Assembly: GCF_900113705.1 (NCBI RefSeq)
Contig: NZ_FOQI01000014.1
Span: 1-64,000, forward strand
Length of the DNA stretch: 64,000 nt
Direction: 5' to 3'
DNA from: Collimonas sp. OK307
GTDB taxonomy: Bacteria > Pseudomonadota > Gammaproteobacteria > Burkholderiales > Burkholderiaceae_D
Part shown: positions 17,288 to 28,700 of the stretch, piece by piece
Position numbering within the stretch: the first letter of the stretch is position 1
Layout: every line of letters starts with the position of its first letter
Made by a program: the position numbers and the translations under genes
Notes under the pieces: model-generated
The model's input: only the letters and a program-made list of their open reading frames with translations
Told to the model about the DNA's origin: nothing
Database searches by the model: none

Positions 17288-19360
17288 TCAGCTTTGCCAA
17301 TACCCCGTGGGCACCCACAGGCTCTGCGTCTTGTCGACGTAGCCCCCGTGCAAGTAGGCCCGCGATATGCCAGCGTTGAAGGTCTCGCAACCCCTGGTGA
17401 TCTGGATGCACCCTGGGCAGGCCGACCCGACGTCCGAGCAGATGGGGTCGAACGCACAGTTAAAGGCATGCAGGGACGCATCCTCGAACCAGAGCTTTAG
17501 GTAGTGCTGGAACAGCGTCAATAGGCCGCCGGCCGTGTAGTTTTGTACCGAGGTGACGTAGATCAGGAAACTCAGATCCATCGGCATCAGGTACTCGGTC
17601 AGACTTTGGCTGTCGTACCCACTGTGCCGGCGCGCGGTCAGCATCAGCGCATGCGCGATGGTGTGTAGCAGGTGTAACGGCGCCGTAGCCGACGCACCGA
17701 TGGCTTTGGTGATCTCTGCGGCTGAGCCAGGCGCGGCGGTCAAGGCTGGACTGTGCGCCAACAGATGGGCCTGAGCCCGTGCAGGCGACGCCATGACCTC
17801 AGGCGGCGGCGCATCCCAGCCAGCGTGCTTAACGCACCATTGGAGTACCTTGATCGGATCCAGCCGAACCCACAAGGCTTCGGTCTGCGCGCTGAAGGCG
17901 TACAGGATGGCCTTGCCCTTAGCTGCGGAGCGCACCCGATCCTCAAACGGGTTGAGTTTTACTGGAATGTCGTCAGGGGTGCGCTCCGGCTCGCGCTTCT
18001 CGCGCGTGAAACCCACAGCAGTCAGAACCACCTTCAGGTCGGGAATGTGCGCAATGTCCTGCACCCCAAAGTTGGATTGGACATACTTCCAGTCCTCGGA
18101 TCGGCTGAGCTTGACCACTGGGTCCGCGGTATTCTGGATGGCATTTCCAATGCCCTGCCGCCCCACGTCGTGGCGCAGCAGCACCGCTTCCATGGTGCGA
18201 CGCTGCCGAATCAGATTGAGCAGGATGGAATCGCTGTCGATATAATTGCGAACGTCGACGAAGGTACCTTCGGACGCACCCATGCGGCTGATAAGCTTGG
18301 AGAGCTTCTCCCGGGAGGATTCGCGGATCGAAGTGAAGTCCATGCCCTGGGCGATGAGCACATCGAGACCGGCGATTTCCTTTTCGAGCTTCTGGCGCTC
18401 CTGCTTGATGTTCTCCAGATCCTGGGTCGATGCAACGCCCCCGTCGAGGATCTGCAGCAACTGGGCTTGCAGCGCTTCGCTGTCGATGCACCCGAGCAAA
18501 CCATAGGCCACACCTTCGGCCAGGTCCTTGGCACGCCCCGACAAGGTGCCCTCGGGCAAGCGACCCAGTTCCGACTGAACATTGGAGACCAACTCGCCAG
18601 GCTTCTTGGACAGCGCCACGAACTGAATCACCTGAGGAAAGAAGGCGTCCCCGCCGCTGACCGGCGTGCCCTTTTGAAGGGTCGAACTGTCGAGTGGCCG
18701 GCCGACCGAGCAGGTCGGACACATCTCGGCATAGGCGGTCGCCACATTCTCGTTGGTCGAGAGGTCAAAGAAGGTGTTCTGGCGGAACATACCCGTGTTG
18801 TGGCGCAGCCCCAAGCGAGCCACCCCGCGCGCGGCCCCCGGCAGGTTCATCGGAGTGAGGTGCCCGCAACGGTGCACCACCACGAAGGGGACCTGTTGCA
18901 TGCGTCCATTGCAGCCCTTCTCCCGGCAACGGATGACACCCTTGCTATGACCGTTGCCGCCAGATATCCTGAACTCGGTCGAAGCCAGGATGTGCTCGTG
19001 CTGGCGCCGCGGCTTGTCGTGGTTCTCCAAAGCACCACAGGTTTGACAACGCAAGGCCAGCGGGAATGGCGTCACGTAGATCTCGAACGGCGCTTGGACC
19101 CGGAATTCGTTGCGTTCGGCCGCCTCTTCCACGAAGGCGTCCACCGAGCCGCCGGCGATCTTCCAGTCGGAGAGGAACTTGCGCACTGCATCCACCAGTT
19201 GGGTGCGATCCAACCCTTCCAAAGCCTCTTCCTTGTCGGACACCCCCACCACCAGGGCCAAAGCCTGGTTGCGTAGGCGCATTACTGCGCCAGGTAAGAA
19301 GGGTTCGTAGAAGATGCGGCTGTTCTGGACCAGTTCCTGTTCAGCGATGTTATCTGACAT
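17288..19360 (-). CDS. drmB: DISARM DrmB-like protein (DUF1998)
   Basis: 690 residues from the ATG at 19360, with AGGAG 8 nt upstream and 11 nt after drmA. Zinc-type Cys pairs are at 105/108, 145/150 and 214/217. A charged helical middle covers about 310-360. The DUF1998 end has LLHTIAHALM (565-574) and a Cys cluster at 641, 648, 651 and 658. In DISARM, DrmB forms a complex with the DrmA helicase that loads on foreign DNA. The length is slightly above the family norm. Because it directly follows the helicase, a DrmAB complex is likely. A longer reading upstream lies inside drmA and is rejected. Confidence 0.82.
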   Translation of the reverse strand: MSDNIAEQELVQNSRIFYEPFLPGAVMRLRNQALALVVGVSDKEEALEGLDRTQLVDAVRKFLSDWKIAGGSVDAFVEEAAERNEFRVQAPFEIYVTPFPLALRCQTCGALENHDKPRRQHEHILASTEFRISGGNGHSKGVIRCREKGCNGRMQQVPFVVVHRCGHLTPMNLPGAARGVARLGLRHNTGMFRQNTFFDLSTNENVATAYAEMCPTCSVGRPLDSSTLQKGTPVSGGDAFFPQVIQFVALSKKPGELVSNVQSELGRLPEGTLSGRAKDLAEGVAYGLLGCIDSEALQAQLLQILDGGVASTQDLENIKQERQKLEKEIAGLDVLIAQGMDFTSIRESSREKLSKLISRMGASEGTFVDVRNYIDSDSILLNLIRQRRTMEAVLLRHDVGRQGIGNAIQNTADPVVKLSRSEDWKYVQSNFGVQDIAHIPDLKVVLTAVGFTREKREPERTPDDIPVKLNPFEDRVRSAAKGKAILYAFSAQTEALWVRLDPIKVLQWCVKHAGWDAPPPEVMASPARAQAHLLAHSPALTAAPGSAAEITKAIGASATAPLHLLHTIAHALMLTARRHSGYDSQSLTEYLMPMDLSFLIYVTSVQNYTAGGLLTLFQHYLKLWFEDASLHAFNCAFDPICSDVGSACPGCIQITRGCETFNAGISRAYLHGGYVDKTQSLWVPTGYWQS

Positions 19361-19371
19361 CTTCTTTCTCC

Positions 19372-22300
19372 TTATCGTCCAAGAGCACTCAAGGTGCGCT
19401 TTTCTTTGTGGCCAGCCGAGACGATCTCGATCTGGTTCTCGATATCGCGGAAGGAACGCATCGGCGGGAACCGATAGATCGACTCGAGAGCCGTCCCCAG
19501 GTCCTTGTCTGCGCTGGCCGCGTTCAAGTTCTGCAGGCGATGCAGACCTCGGTCGACTTCGTCCTCGAGTTGCTTTCTGAAGGACGCCAGCACCCGAATA
19601 TCGAACTCGTGCATCATCGAGGGTGGCACATCCAGGGCTTGGATAAGCATCTCGCGTAGCCTCTGGCGCGCAACGCCCGTGGCATCGTTGAGGACCTTGT
19701 GCAGCTGATTGGCATAGCGGTTCAAGGTCAAGCCCCAGACCGGCTGGAACTTGGCCCAATTGAGTACTACCGCGGTGAAGACCCCGGGCAACGTGCGCTG
19801 CATGACGTTGGGTGCAAAGCGGTTGATCGGGACCGAGTCCACCAACTTGTCGAGAAAGAAGTGGTAGTCATCGAAGTTGAGGAACACCCCCGACTCGAAC
19901 AGCTTGCCTGAACTCAGGATCGACATGACGATCCCAGGTTGGACCCGGCCGCTTCTGGCGGAGGACTGGATGTACTCGGCGGTCGACCGTGGCCACCCAT
20001 CAAGTACCATGAAGTTCAATTCGGCAATGTCCACGCCGTGTGAGACCACGCTGGTGGCTACCAGATGGCGCATCGGATCATTGGGCGCCTTGGTTTCCAA
20101 ATGGTGGATCGCATCCATGATGTGGTCCAGGGGCGTCTGCCCGTCGAGTAGGCGGAAGGTTCGGTCCTTGCCGTCGCGCGCGTTGACGTTGTCCAGATGC
20201 TCCAAAATGGCCGTCGTCTGGCGCTTCATGTTGGCGTAAATCAGGTCGGTGTTGAGGTACTTGCCGACATAGTCGAGCACCACATCCGCCTGATCGGCCT
20301 GGACGCCGACCTGCTCCAGGACTTTGGGGTCCTTGGCTGCCAAACCTTCCAGCCACTCGTCGATTTGGTCCAGGTAGCGTGATGCGACCTCGCCAGCGGC
20401 TCGTTCCGTTCCGCCGCGTGTGAAGCTCAAGGGAAGCACGCCGGCGAACCAGCGCCTCACCAGGGTCTCATCGCCCTCCCGGCTGATGCGGGCGTAGAAG
20501 GACTCCCCTCGCACCGCGCCCGGCGACGGAAAGCGTCTACCCGGACGCATGTAGAGGTGCAAGATATGGTTCTGGAAGTCCTTGATGGTGGCCGTGGCCG
20601 CCAGCACCTTAGAGGGCTGCCCGCCATGCCCCACCTGCAGCGCCTGCAGCAGGGTCTCGTAGTGGGCATCGAAGTTGCCAAGGGATTCGCGCAGCAGGTG
20701 CAACTCGTCCTGGATCAGGAAGCTGAAGCCCGGGTCCAGCATCGGCGCCAGCTGCACCGTGCGGATCTTGCTCGTGCGCGAATTGTTGCCACAGTCAACC
20801 GACTCGTACTCGCCGCCTTGCAGCGCCTTCCGGATACGCTGGTGCTTGCACTTAGTGTCCGCCGTGAAGCCGTGCTCGGGGCAGAAATGCCGGAACGCCC
20901 CAAGATAGCCCGCGAAGCGCTCGTTGTGGGCGATCACGGCGAGCTTGTCGACCGTACCCACCAGGACTGTTGGGATGTAACGGTAGCATTCTTCATCGCT
21001 GACGAAGATGCCGATCTCGCCTGCGATACCCTCTCCGTACTCGCCTTCCTTCGCCTGCGTATTGCTCCAGCACTCCGGGTTGGAGCAACGGTGCAACATC
21101 CGAACCTTGTCGATGTTGCGGGTCATGTGGACCGAGCCTCGTTGCCCACAGTAAGGGCAATCGGAGATGAATCGGAAGCGATCCAGGCTTTCGTCATCGA
21201 TGTCCGGCAAGAAGATATCCGCACCCTTTGTGTCCGAGCGGCTAATGCGGCCCGGTGTGCCACTACCGGTGTAGTAGCCCACAGTGAAGGGGTGCCCCTT
21301 CAAGCCCTCCCGCACCCGCAGCATCTCGGCCTGTGCCACGACGTAGGACAGTCGCTGGAACTGCTGGGCGGAGAGCATCCGCAGAGGGAAACGCAACCAG
21401 GCGGTGGTACCGTAGATGCGCCCTTTGAGGCGCGCGTAGAGCATGCCAAAAGCAATGATGCCCAGATAGGCTTCGGTCTTGCCGCCGCCCGTGGAGAACC
21501 AGAGTACGTCGACGGTCTTGGCTGCGCCCCTGCACTCGTGCGCCAACGCATGGCGCTCGTAGACCGCCCTAACCTGGGTCAGGATGAAGCCCAGCTGGAA
21601 CAGGTGCCAGCCGTCGAACGACTTGCCCTGCAATTCGATAGCGCGCTTCATTGCCTCGTTCATGAATGAGAAACAGCGGCGCAAGTCGTCGTGGCTGCGC
21701 AGGAGGTCAATACCGTCCTCAATGAGGCTGACCTCGCACTCATAGTCCTGGCGGTCCCGACGCACCGCGTCGAGTTCGGCGGTCATGCCGGCCTTTCCCA
21801 GGTCGGCCTCGACGCCATCCCAGACGCCTCGGTAGTTCTTGAGAGCCGACAGAAAGCCGTCGAGCACCTCGATCGGCTTGTCTTTGAGCAGCTGGAAGCT
21901 GGCCGGCAAAGGCATGCCGACATCCTTCGGAGACGGAGCATCCACCCTCGCCTGCGCAAAGACTGGCATCGAATTGGTTCGGAATCGAAGATCCCTGACC
22001 TTCTCGACCGCGCAGGTCACGCCGTAGCCTGCGACCCCGTCCTCGGGTTGGTAGCGGTAGTCCTCGGGCTGCAGGCGGTGAGGCACATCGAATTGCCAAC
22101 CCGCGAGCAGGCTCGCCTCGAAGCCAGCGTCCAGCAGGCTCGGTCGGTTCAATCCATAGGCCTTGCCAGTCGTAGAATCCGTGTTGTTCTGGAGGTACAG
22201 CTCCAGCAGAAAGCGGTTTTCCTTGCCTGCAAAATTGGGCGGCGGCCGACGCAGACGTGCCCGCAGCCTCACGTCGTGCATCAAGATGCTGTCGCCGATG

Positions 22301-22923
22301 AAGATGCTGCGCGTGACCAAGTCGGCTAGCTCCTCATTGCTGGCGCAGTCGTCCTTGCCCCAGGGGATGGTCGTGTTAATGTAGCCCTTGTCGTTGACCT
22401 GACCGATGCGGAAAATCCGCGGGTCGGTCTCCCAGACCTTGTGCAAGGACTTCATCAAGGGCTCGAGCTTGTGCTCGGCCCATTGGTTCAGATGCGCCTT
22501 GTCGAGGGTGAATGATACATCAGAGAACTGGACCGTAAAGCGCCGGAAGCAGTCGGGTAGCTTTTGTTGGTGGCGGTCGCCATCGGCACCCACCTGGACC
22601 GCTTTTATCATAGTGTCTAGCGATGGCACGTAGCGGTGCGTGACGTCGAAGCGACCGTTCAAGGATACGACCACCTTGCCTGACGTATCGGGCTCGACCA
22701 TGAGCACCATGCCCATCGCGCTCGGAGGCTGCTCTCTCGGGTAATCAGGGTCAGGCAGTTGAGCCAGCCCGCCGACGAGCGAAATCTCCGCCGGGTCCTG
22801 CTCGTAGACCTGGCCCTCGGGCGGCAGGATCACTGTGGACTTGCCGGTCAGGCGCATGCGCATGAACTCAAGCAAGCGCTCGGAGATCGCCATCTTGTCG
22901 CGGTAGGTCAAAGCTTTGGTCAT
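19372..22923 (-). CDS. drmA: DISARM DrmA-like SF2 helicase
   Basis: 1183 residues. A long N-terminal domain (1-450) precedes an SF2 helicase core. Walker A STGGGKTEA is at 477-485, a zinc ribbon (CPYC 589-592, CSNPEC 613-618) lies inside the first RecA lobe, and the DELH box is at 739-742. ATATI is at 776-780, motif V (VSHGVDI) at 960-966, and motif VI (QSSARSGR) at 986-993. This set, with a DELH box and QxxxRSGR, matches DrmA and related DUF1998-associated helicases. All motor residues look intact. In DISARM it translocates on DNA together with DrmB. The next gene starts 11 nt downstream. Confidence 0.85.
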   Translation of the reverse strand: MTKALTYRDKMAISERLLEFMRMRLTGKSTVILPPEGQVYEQDPAEISLVGGLAQLPDPDYPREQPPSAMGMVLMVEPDTSGKVVVSLNGRFDVTHRYVPSLDTMIKAVQVGADGDRHQQKLPDCFRRFTVQFSDVSFTLDKAHLNQWAEHKLEPLMKSLHKVWETDPRIFRIGQVNDKGYINTTIPWGKDDCASNEELADLVTRSIFIGDSILMHDVRLRARLRRPPPNFAGKENRFLLELYLQNNTDSTTGKAYGLNRPSLLDAGFEASLLAGWQFDVPHRLQPEDYRYQPEDGVAGYGVTCAVEKVRDLRFRTNSMPVFAQARVDAPSPKDVGMPLPASFQLLKDKPIEVLDGFLSALKNYRGVWDGVEADLGKAGMTAELDAVRRDRQDYECEVSLIEDGIDLLRSHDDLRRCFSFMNEAMKRAIELQGKSFDGWHLFQLGFILTQVRAVYERHALAHECRGAAKTVDVLWFSTGGGKTEAYLGIIAFGMLYARLKGRIYGTTAWLRFPLRMLSAQQFQRLSYVVAQAEMLRVREGLKGHPFTVGYYTGSGTPGRISRSDTKGADIFLPDIDDESLDRFRFISDCPYCGQRGSVHMTRNIDKVRMLHRCSNPECWSNTQAKEGEYGEGIAGEIGIFVSDEECYRYIPTVLVGTVDKLAVIAHNERFAGYLGAFRHFCPEHGFTADTKCKHQRIRKALQGGEYESVDCGNNSRTSKIRTVQLAPMLDPGFSFLIQDELHLLRESLGNFDAHYETLLQALQVGHGGQPSKVLAATATIKDFQNHILHLYMRPGRRFPSPGAVRGESFYARISREGDETLVRRWFAGVLPLSFTRGGTERAAGEVASRYLDQIDEWLEGLAAKDPKVLEQVGVQADQADVVLDYVGKYLNTDLIYANMKRQTTAILEHLDNVNARDGKDRTFRLLDGQTPLDHIMDAIHHLETKAPNDPMRHLVATSVVSHGVDIAELNFMVLDGWPRSTAEYIQSSARSGRVQPGIVMSILSSGKLFESGVFLNFDDYHFFLDKLVDSVPINRFAPNVMQRTLPGVFTAVVLNWAKFQPVWGLTLNRYANQLHKVLNDATGVARQRLREMLIQALDVPPSMMHEFDIRVLASFRKQLEDEVDRGLHRLQNLNAASADKDLGTALESIYRFPPMRSFRDIENQIEIVSAGHKEKRTLSALGR

Positions 22924-22951
22924 GGGCAGGTTTCTCGAATGAGGATGGAGT

Positions 22952-25744
22952 TTAGCTGTTCAGGGTCGGCAGGTGTTCGCCCGCGTGGTGCACCACGATC
23001 TTGGCACGTTCAGCATCCCAGTGGAAGTACAGACGCAGCGTATAACGCTGGTCGTGATTTCGCCCCAGCTTAATGTGTCGCGAAATGTCGACGCGCTGGC
23101 CTTCGTACTGGCGGAAGTAATGCTGCGCATATTTGCCCTTGGTGACCTCGGACATGCCGCCAGCGTAGGACGCGGGGATCGGCGCAAGCATGTCTTCGAC
23201 GTCCTTGAGCGACTTGGTGAGGCTGGCGTACATGGGGTAGAACCCATCGACCAGCACTTGCAGCACCTTGCCAAAAGCCTGCAGATCGGCATAAGCCGAG
23301 CGGCTCATGGAACGCTCGCACCCAGGTGTAAAGATGACCTTGCCGCCGTGCCGCATGGCAAATGCCAGCGCCACCTCCTTGACGATGCGCGGCTGTGCCA
23401 AGCTCGATTGCTCGAGCGACGGGCGCTCGATGCGCACCACCCGACTGATTTGCACCATGGCATCGAAGACGTCACGCGAAAACCGGCGCGAGCCGATCTG
23501 CACTGCAGAGACATCACGGCTGCGAGACACCGCGATGGCGCGGCGCAGGTCAGAACCGATGCGGAGATGCTCGCCACGGATGACCTGAATCGCGTTGGTG
23601 ACCATGGTGGACATCTTCTCGGCGCCGGGAATCTCGGCCAGTTCAGCCAGCAAGCGGATGGCCGCCGGGTTTCGCGGTCCGATTACCCCACCGTGAGCCC
23701 AGTTCTGCACCGTGTTGTTGTGTACCTCGTAGCGCTTGGATTTAAGGTATTTGTTAAGTTCGACGGCGGACTCGAGCTTCTGCATACAGGCATCAACAAA
23801 CTCTTGCCATTTTTCGGCAATGCGCAGGGTCTGAGATAGACCATGGTTGTTTTGTACGAACATGTCAAAGAGGTCACGTTGCGTCGCCACGCGCTCCTCG
23901 CTACTGACCAGCATTACCAGTTCGCTGCCGATCTCCAGGTCCTTGGCAGTGCATACGACCAACTCATCGTCCTGCAAGCGCAGGATTTGGTGATTGACCG
24001 CCCAGCGCACAGGTTCGGACTGTCCCTCCAGATGCAGAACAACCACATCGCGGGTGGGCTCGGGCACAATTTCATCGTCGCGCTGCACTGGCAGCGGCTC
24101 CGTCATGAGCGCATCGAGCCAATCGTCGAAGCCCCGAGTGGCTTCGAGTTGGGCTACGCGCATCGGCCGGGGGTATTCGCCATCGTTCTCCAGCAACGTG
24201 AAAGCCATTTCGTTGTCGCTCTTGGCTTCGTCGTCAATGAGCGTATCCTTCAGATACCCCATGGCAGGCCATTCGAGCGACCACAGGCGCTGCTTGTCGC
24301 CCATGGGGGCGCTAGGCAAGGCGTAGTCCTGCCACCAGCGCCGCACCTCTTGGCACACCCGTTCTTGCTCAAAGGGATGGCACAGCACCAGCTTGCGATT
24401 GGCGGCCAATCCCAGCCAGTGGATGCGTGAGGGGTACAGTACCCCTGCATAGATCGCAAGATCGACTCGTTCCGGTGGAACGGCGGTCGAGCCATCCATA
24501 TGAGAAACCATGACGTTCTCGATCGCCTCCGGCCCCAGACACTTTTCGATGTAGTTCTGCAGAATCTCGGCATCGCGCCGACTGCCCACCAGTATGCTCA
24601 CGCGCAGGTCACAGTTCAAGGCCTGGCGGCACAACTGGATGATGGCTTCACCACGCCCGGGCTTAGCCTGAGCTAGGTCCTTTATCATGTTGCGCGTAAA
24701 GACCAGAGTCTGGGCGTGCAACTCTTGGATATCCCCGCGCCGGCCCTTCAGGCGTGAGGCGATATCCAGCCAAGACTCGATCATGCGAATCGGGTAACGA
24801 CCACCGCGCACGTGGCGCAAGGTGCCCTGTTCGTGTACAGGGAGAGGAACATTGAGGCAGCGCAAGGCCCGGTCGACCGCCATCAGAGCGGAAAGCTCCT
24901 GCGATGGCCCACCGGTTTCCTCCATCTTGCGCTTCAGGCTCCAGATCATGAAGCCTAGTTTCTTAACGAAGGCATCCATCACCGGATCGCGCGCGGCAAT
25001 CACTTCGATTTGCGGCGACATGTAGGTCAGCGGCTCGCCCGAGGCGTGGCGCAAGGCCACAACATCCGCGATGCGGGTGTTCCAGGCGTGCATCGGAAAA
25101 TGCTCTGGATGCACCTGTCCGGTGTAGCCCAGAGCCGCGATGGGGACACCGGGGAAGAAATCGGGCAAGACCTTGATGATACTCAGGGCGTTTCCATCGC
25201 AGCCCTCAGATGTCACCTGCACCACGATGGCAAAGGGATGGCTCTTTTGGGAGAGCAACTCCAGGGTTTCCAGCAGGTCCCCGTGGCCGCTGACCAACAA
25301 GGTGCGTTGAAACTCCGACGGGACCAATGGCCGGATGGAGTCCACCACTATCGGTCGCATCACGGCTGAGGTACTGAAGTCGCGCAGCATGCGCCGTGGT
25401 CGTCCGAAAACGATCAAGTCGTTTCGATCAGCGATCGTGACCGGATTGAACCAGGTTGAGCGCATTAGACCGCCGGCTGCATCGAGACGCAGGCGGTGCA
25501 GATAGAAAGCCAGACGGGGTAAGGTCGATTCACGGCCGATGGGCAGGTTCAACTGAATCGACTGTCCATAGCGCAACAGCCGTCCTATGGCGGCCAAGCC
25601 CACCGCCTCCTCCTCCCTGGGCGTGCTCAAACCTTCGGCGTTCCAGACCTCGTCGCCGTCGCGCAGCAACTCCGAAGCCGTGACCGCCGGCCAGGACTGC
25701 TCAACCAGATTGCACCAGCCTTTAGTGGACGTGGCGCTTTTCAC
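22952..25744 (-). CDS. DrmE-like protein, degenerate helicase fold
   Basis: 930 residues from a GTG at 25744 that overlaps the stop of the giant ATPase gene (GTGA). The N-terminal part has LLRYGQSIQLNLPIGRES at about 57-74, where a helicase would have motif I but no GKT is present. A second lobe-like part lies near 385-470 (LRVSILVGSRRDAEILQNYI, PERVDLAIYAGVLYPSRIHW). The C-terminal third is helical. Size, position before drmA, and the broken-helicase look fit DrmE of class 2 DISARM, whose function is unknown. I am not certain of the family; it could be another inactive helicase partner. Confidence 0.55.
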   Translation of the reverse strand: MKSATSTKGWCNLVEQSWPAVTASELLRDGDEVWNAEGLSTPREEEAVGLAAIGRLLRYGQSIQLNLPIGRESTLPRLAFYLHRLRLDAAGGLMRSTWFNPVTIADRNDLIVFGRPRRMLRDFSTSAVMRPIVVDSIRPLVPSEFQRTLLVSGHGDLLETLELLSQKSHPFAIVVQVTSEGCDGNALSIIKVLPDFFPGVPIAALGYTGQVHPEHFPMHAWNTRIADVVALRHASGEPLTYMSPQIEVIAARDPVMDAFVKKLGFMIWSLKRKMEETGGPSQELSALMAVDRALRCLNVPLPVHEQGTLRHVRGGRYPIRMIESWLDIASRLKGRRGDIQELHAQTLVFTRNMIKDLAQAKPGRGEAIIQLCRQALNCDLRVSILVGSRRDAEILQNYIEKCLGPEAIENVMVSHMDGSTAVPPERVDLAIYAGVLYPSRIHWLGLAANRKLVLCHPFEQERVCQEVRRWWQDYALPSAPMGDKQRLWSLEWPAMGYLKDTLIDDEAKSDNEMAFTLLENDGEYPRPMRVAQLEATRGFDDWLDALMTEPLPVQRDDEIVPEPTRDVVVLHLEGQSEPVRWAVNHQILRLQDDELVVCTAKDLEIGSELVMLVSSEERVATQRDLFDMFVQNNHGLSQTLRIAEKWQEFVDACMQKLESAVELNKYLKSKRYEVHNNTVQNWAHGGVIGPRNPAAIRLLAELAEIPGAEKMSTMVTNAIQVIRGEHLRIGSDLRRAIAVSRSRDVSAVQIGSRRFSRDVFDAMVQISRVVRIERPSLEQSSLAQPRIVKEVALAFAMRHGGKVIFTPGCERSMSRSAYADLQAFGKVLQVLVDGFYPMYASLTKSLKDVEDMLAPIPASYAGGMSEVTKGKYAQHYFRQYEGQRVDISRHIKLGRNHDQRYTLRLYFHWDAERAKIVVHHAGEHLPTLNS

Positions 25745-28700
25745 GCCAGTGCTTCCTTGGCGCCAGCTTGATTCAGATGCTCGGCGATGGCACGCTGGAT
25801 CGACGGAATGAAGCTGTAGGTGATCTGACCTTCACGGTCGGCATCCTTGGATTGCTCCTTGGTGTTGACCTCGATAACACGCAGAGCGGCCCACCAGCGG
25901 ACGACCGAACCTGCCTGCTCGGGCGTGACGGGAAAGTCGGAATTATCGTCTCCGATGAACTCGATAGCCGTCTGCAGATCTTCCTTGGAAAAATTGCCCA
26001 GGGTGTCGAATTCCTTGAGCTTGCCTGCCAGCGGCAAGGACCAATCGAGGCTGTCCATCCCAGACATCTGGACGAATTTCTCAAAATCCTTGGGCGGCAG
26101 TTCGGCCAAAGGCTTGAATATTCTGGAGAAGTCGTTGAAGCTCGAGGCCGACTCCTTCTTCTTGCGCACCTCAATGAACTTCATCAGATAGAAGTACCAA
26201 CCTTCGGTGGCGTCGCGCAACATCTTCCCCTGCTCAGGGGTCACCGACATGCCCTGCTGCTCCAGCAAGCTTTCACAGGCGTGACGTGTCCAGCAGTTGA
26301 GATCCACCTGGCCTCCGATCTCGTTGGGCGCTGCCGTGAGCCAGGAGTGTGCGTGCCAGCTCCACATTGCTCGCGCGCCCATCAAGAAGACCAACCGCAG
26401 CGGGTACCTGAGTCGGGTCGCCTTCGAAGCCTTTTCGTTGGCGATGCTGATCAGGTCCATGATCCGGTCGATCGAGGAACAGTCCTCAAGCGAAATTAGT
26501 ACGACCGCCGGCTTGACCGAGGATTCGATGGCCGTATTGATTATCTCCGAGAAGCGCTTGAGATCCATCGTCGCCATTCCGCTGACGACACGCGTTTCGT
26601 ACTTAGACATCAAGCTGCCCGACCGGAACTCGTTGATGGTGTTAAAGCCCTCTTGCATATCCTTCAAGGTCATACCCAGTGCCGGTGTGCCCATGATCAG
26701 TGAGACAGAATACTTCGGCGCCCCCTCTGACGGCTTGGCCGACAGAATCATACGCTCGTCCTGTAGGGACAGCGGAGAGGGAATCCGGTTCGGACCGGAA
26801 CCAGTGGCGTGGCAGGTTAGGACGTCTTGTTCGTGATCTTTAAGACCCTTGATGGCCTGCTGCAGCTTGTGCTGGACGTCGTCCATTGAGCCGATGAGCT
26901 GCAGGATGGACTGGTTGCGCAAGGCGTATTGGCGTTTTGCCTTGTCGTCTACGCGAAGCACACCCAGACCGACAAGCTCAAGCAGGAGGCTCTCGAAGCC
27001 AGACTCACTCATCTGTTGAAACTCTTCGGGCACCCATGTGCGCGCCACCTCGAGTGCCTTGCTCACGGTGAACTTGCCAATGCCTTTGTCGTAGGCGGCG
27101 ATCAGGCCGTATACCACCACCGTGTAGCGCTTGTCCAGGTTGAGCGTCATGTCGAAACGCTCCCCAGAGAGACGGCGAACATCGGAGTTATTTTCGATGT
27201 TATCGAGATCGCTGTGATGGATCAGGCGCTGGCCATCCTGACGACTGCGATCTCGCCCCAACTGCTCGACCAACTCGCTGCAGAAAATGTGCAGCAAGCT
27301 GGGATGTCGATTGGTGAACGCCATGATACGATCCACCAGTTCAGGCTCCTCGAAGCGGTAGCCCAAGGCCGTCAGCGGCTGTAGGATTAGACTGCGTGCA
27401 TCCTGAGACGAGAGGATGCCCACTTCCAGCGGACTGCCTAGCTGTTCCAGGGGAACGTTGGGATAAGTGCGGAAGCGGTTGACGTTGTTGAGGCCCGCGA
27501 ACACCACGCGGAAGCGATGGTGCGGATCGTTAACCAAAGCCTTCAAAGAGCGGACCAGCTCAAAGTTGGTCGCGGCATCCTTGTTGAGGACAGAGTCGAT
27601 TTCATCCAGACAGAAGAGGACTCGGGTGGTGCCGGGGCGCAGGAACTCCTGATGCAGCCGATCTTCCGGATCCATCTGGGCGTTGTTGGAGTTGTTGACC
27701 AGCACCTTGTCGTCAACGAGCTTTAGCACGAGTTGCTCGAAGAGTCGCTTCTTGACGTTGATGCCACGCTCAACCACGTGCTGGAAGATGCCGTCCATCG
27801 GCATGTAGAAGGCGTGGTTGTGCAACGGATCACGCTTCCTGAACTCCTGCACCGCTGCATTAAGTAGCGTGGTTTTACCCAGCTGACGACCGCCGTAGAC
27901 GAGCGCCGCGCCACGGGGCTCCACCAGGGAGGCGATGTCATTTTCCCGGCCGAAGCGCATCTCGGGCGGTGCCGGCAGACGGGCATCGCCTTTGGTGTAG
28001 GGGTTGTAAAAGGTCCAAGCTGCGCTCACCCTCAAAAAGGTCTCGAGCATCATCTGCTGGTGCCGCGCGGTGGCCACGTAGGACAGGATCACCGGATCGA
28101 GTAAGAAGATGGTGCATTTGCGGTCACGGCAGAACGTGGCGAAGGCCTTGCGCTCATCAGGATTCAGGGGTTGGCCAACCATGAGGACAGCCCGATCGGG
28201 CTGTCCATGGCGCTCGATCAGGTCGGTCAGCCCACCCTGACTCCACCCCCCCTGCACGAAGATGATGTTCAGCGGCTGGGAGGTGCCAACCTCTCCCTCG
28301 AACAAAGGGAAGCCCTTGGGTAAGGTCGGGCGCGCGATGCGCACCTTAAGGCGGCGGAAGTCACCAGTTGGACTGTACTCGCAGCTGTTGAGTACGTCAG
28401 ACTTTCCGAGCTTGTTGACTGCATCGATGCCCAGGAACTGCAACACCTCCACTATGCCTTCGTATGTGGGCTTCTCCAGCGCCGGGCGCCTGTTTTTGCC
28501 CTTGCTACGCCATTCGAGCAAGGTGCCGATGGCGCACTTGAAGTCCGCCTTATGCACAGCGTAGTCGAGGCCGCCGGGTTGCTCGTTGATGACCCGCTCA
28601 CCCGCTTCGCGCGGGTTTGGGTGCTCATGTAAGAGGCTATAGAGCTCGTTTTGGACCTGCAGAAAGGCTGTCAACTCGGCATTGTCGAGCAGCGAAGTTT

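Noticed and set aside
17753-19276. Rightward open frame of about 507 codons opposite drmB
   Set aside because: It is antisense to a clear DUF1998 gene and has no recognisable domain or ribosome site; high GC makes such frames common.
20557-21669. Rightward open frame of about 370 codons opposite drmA
   Set aside because: Antisense to the helicase core with all its motifs; no family character.
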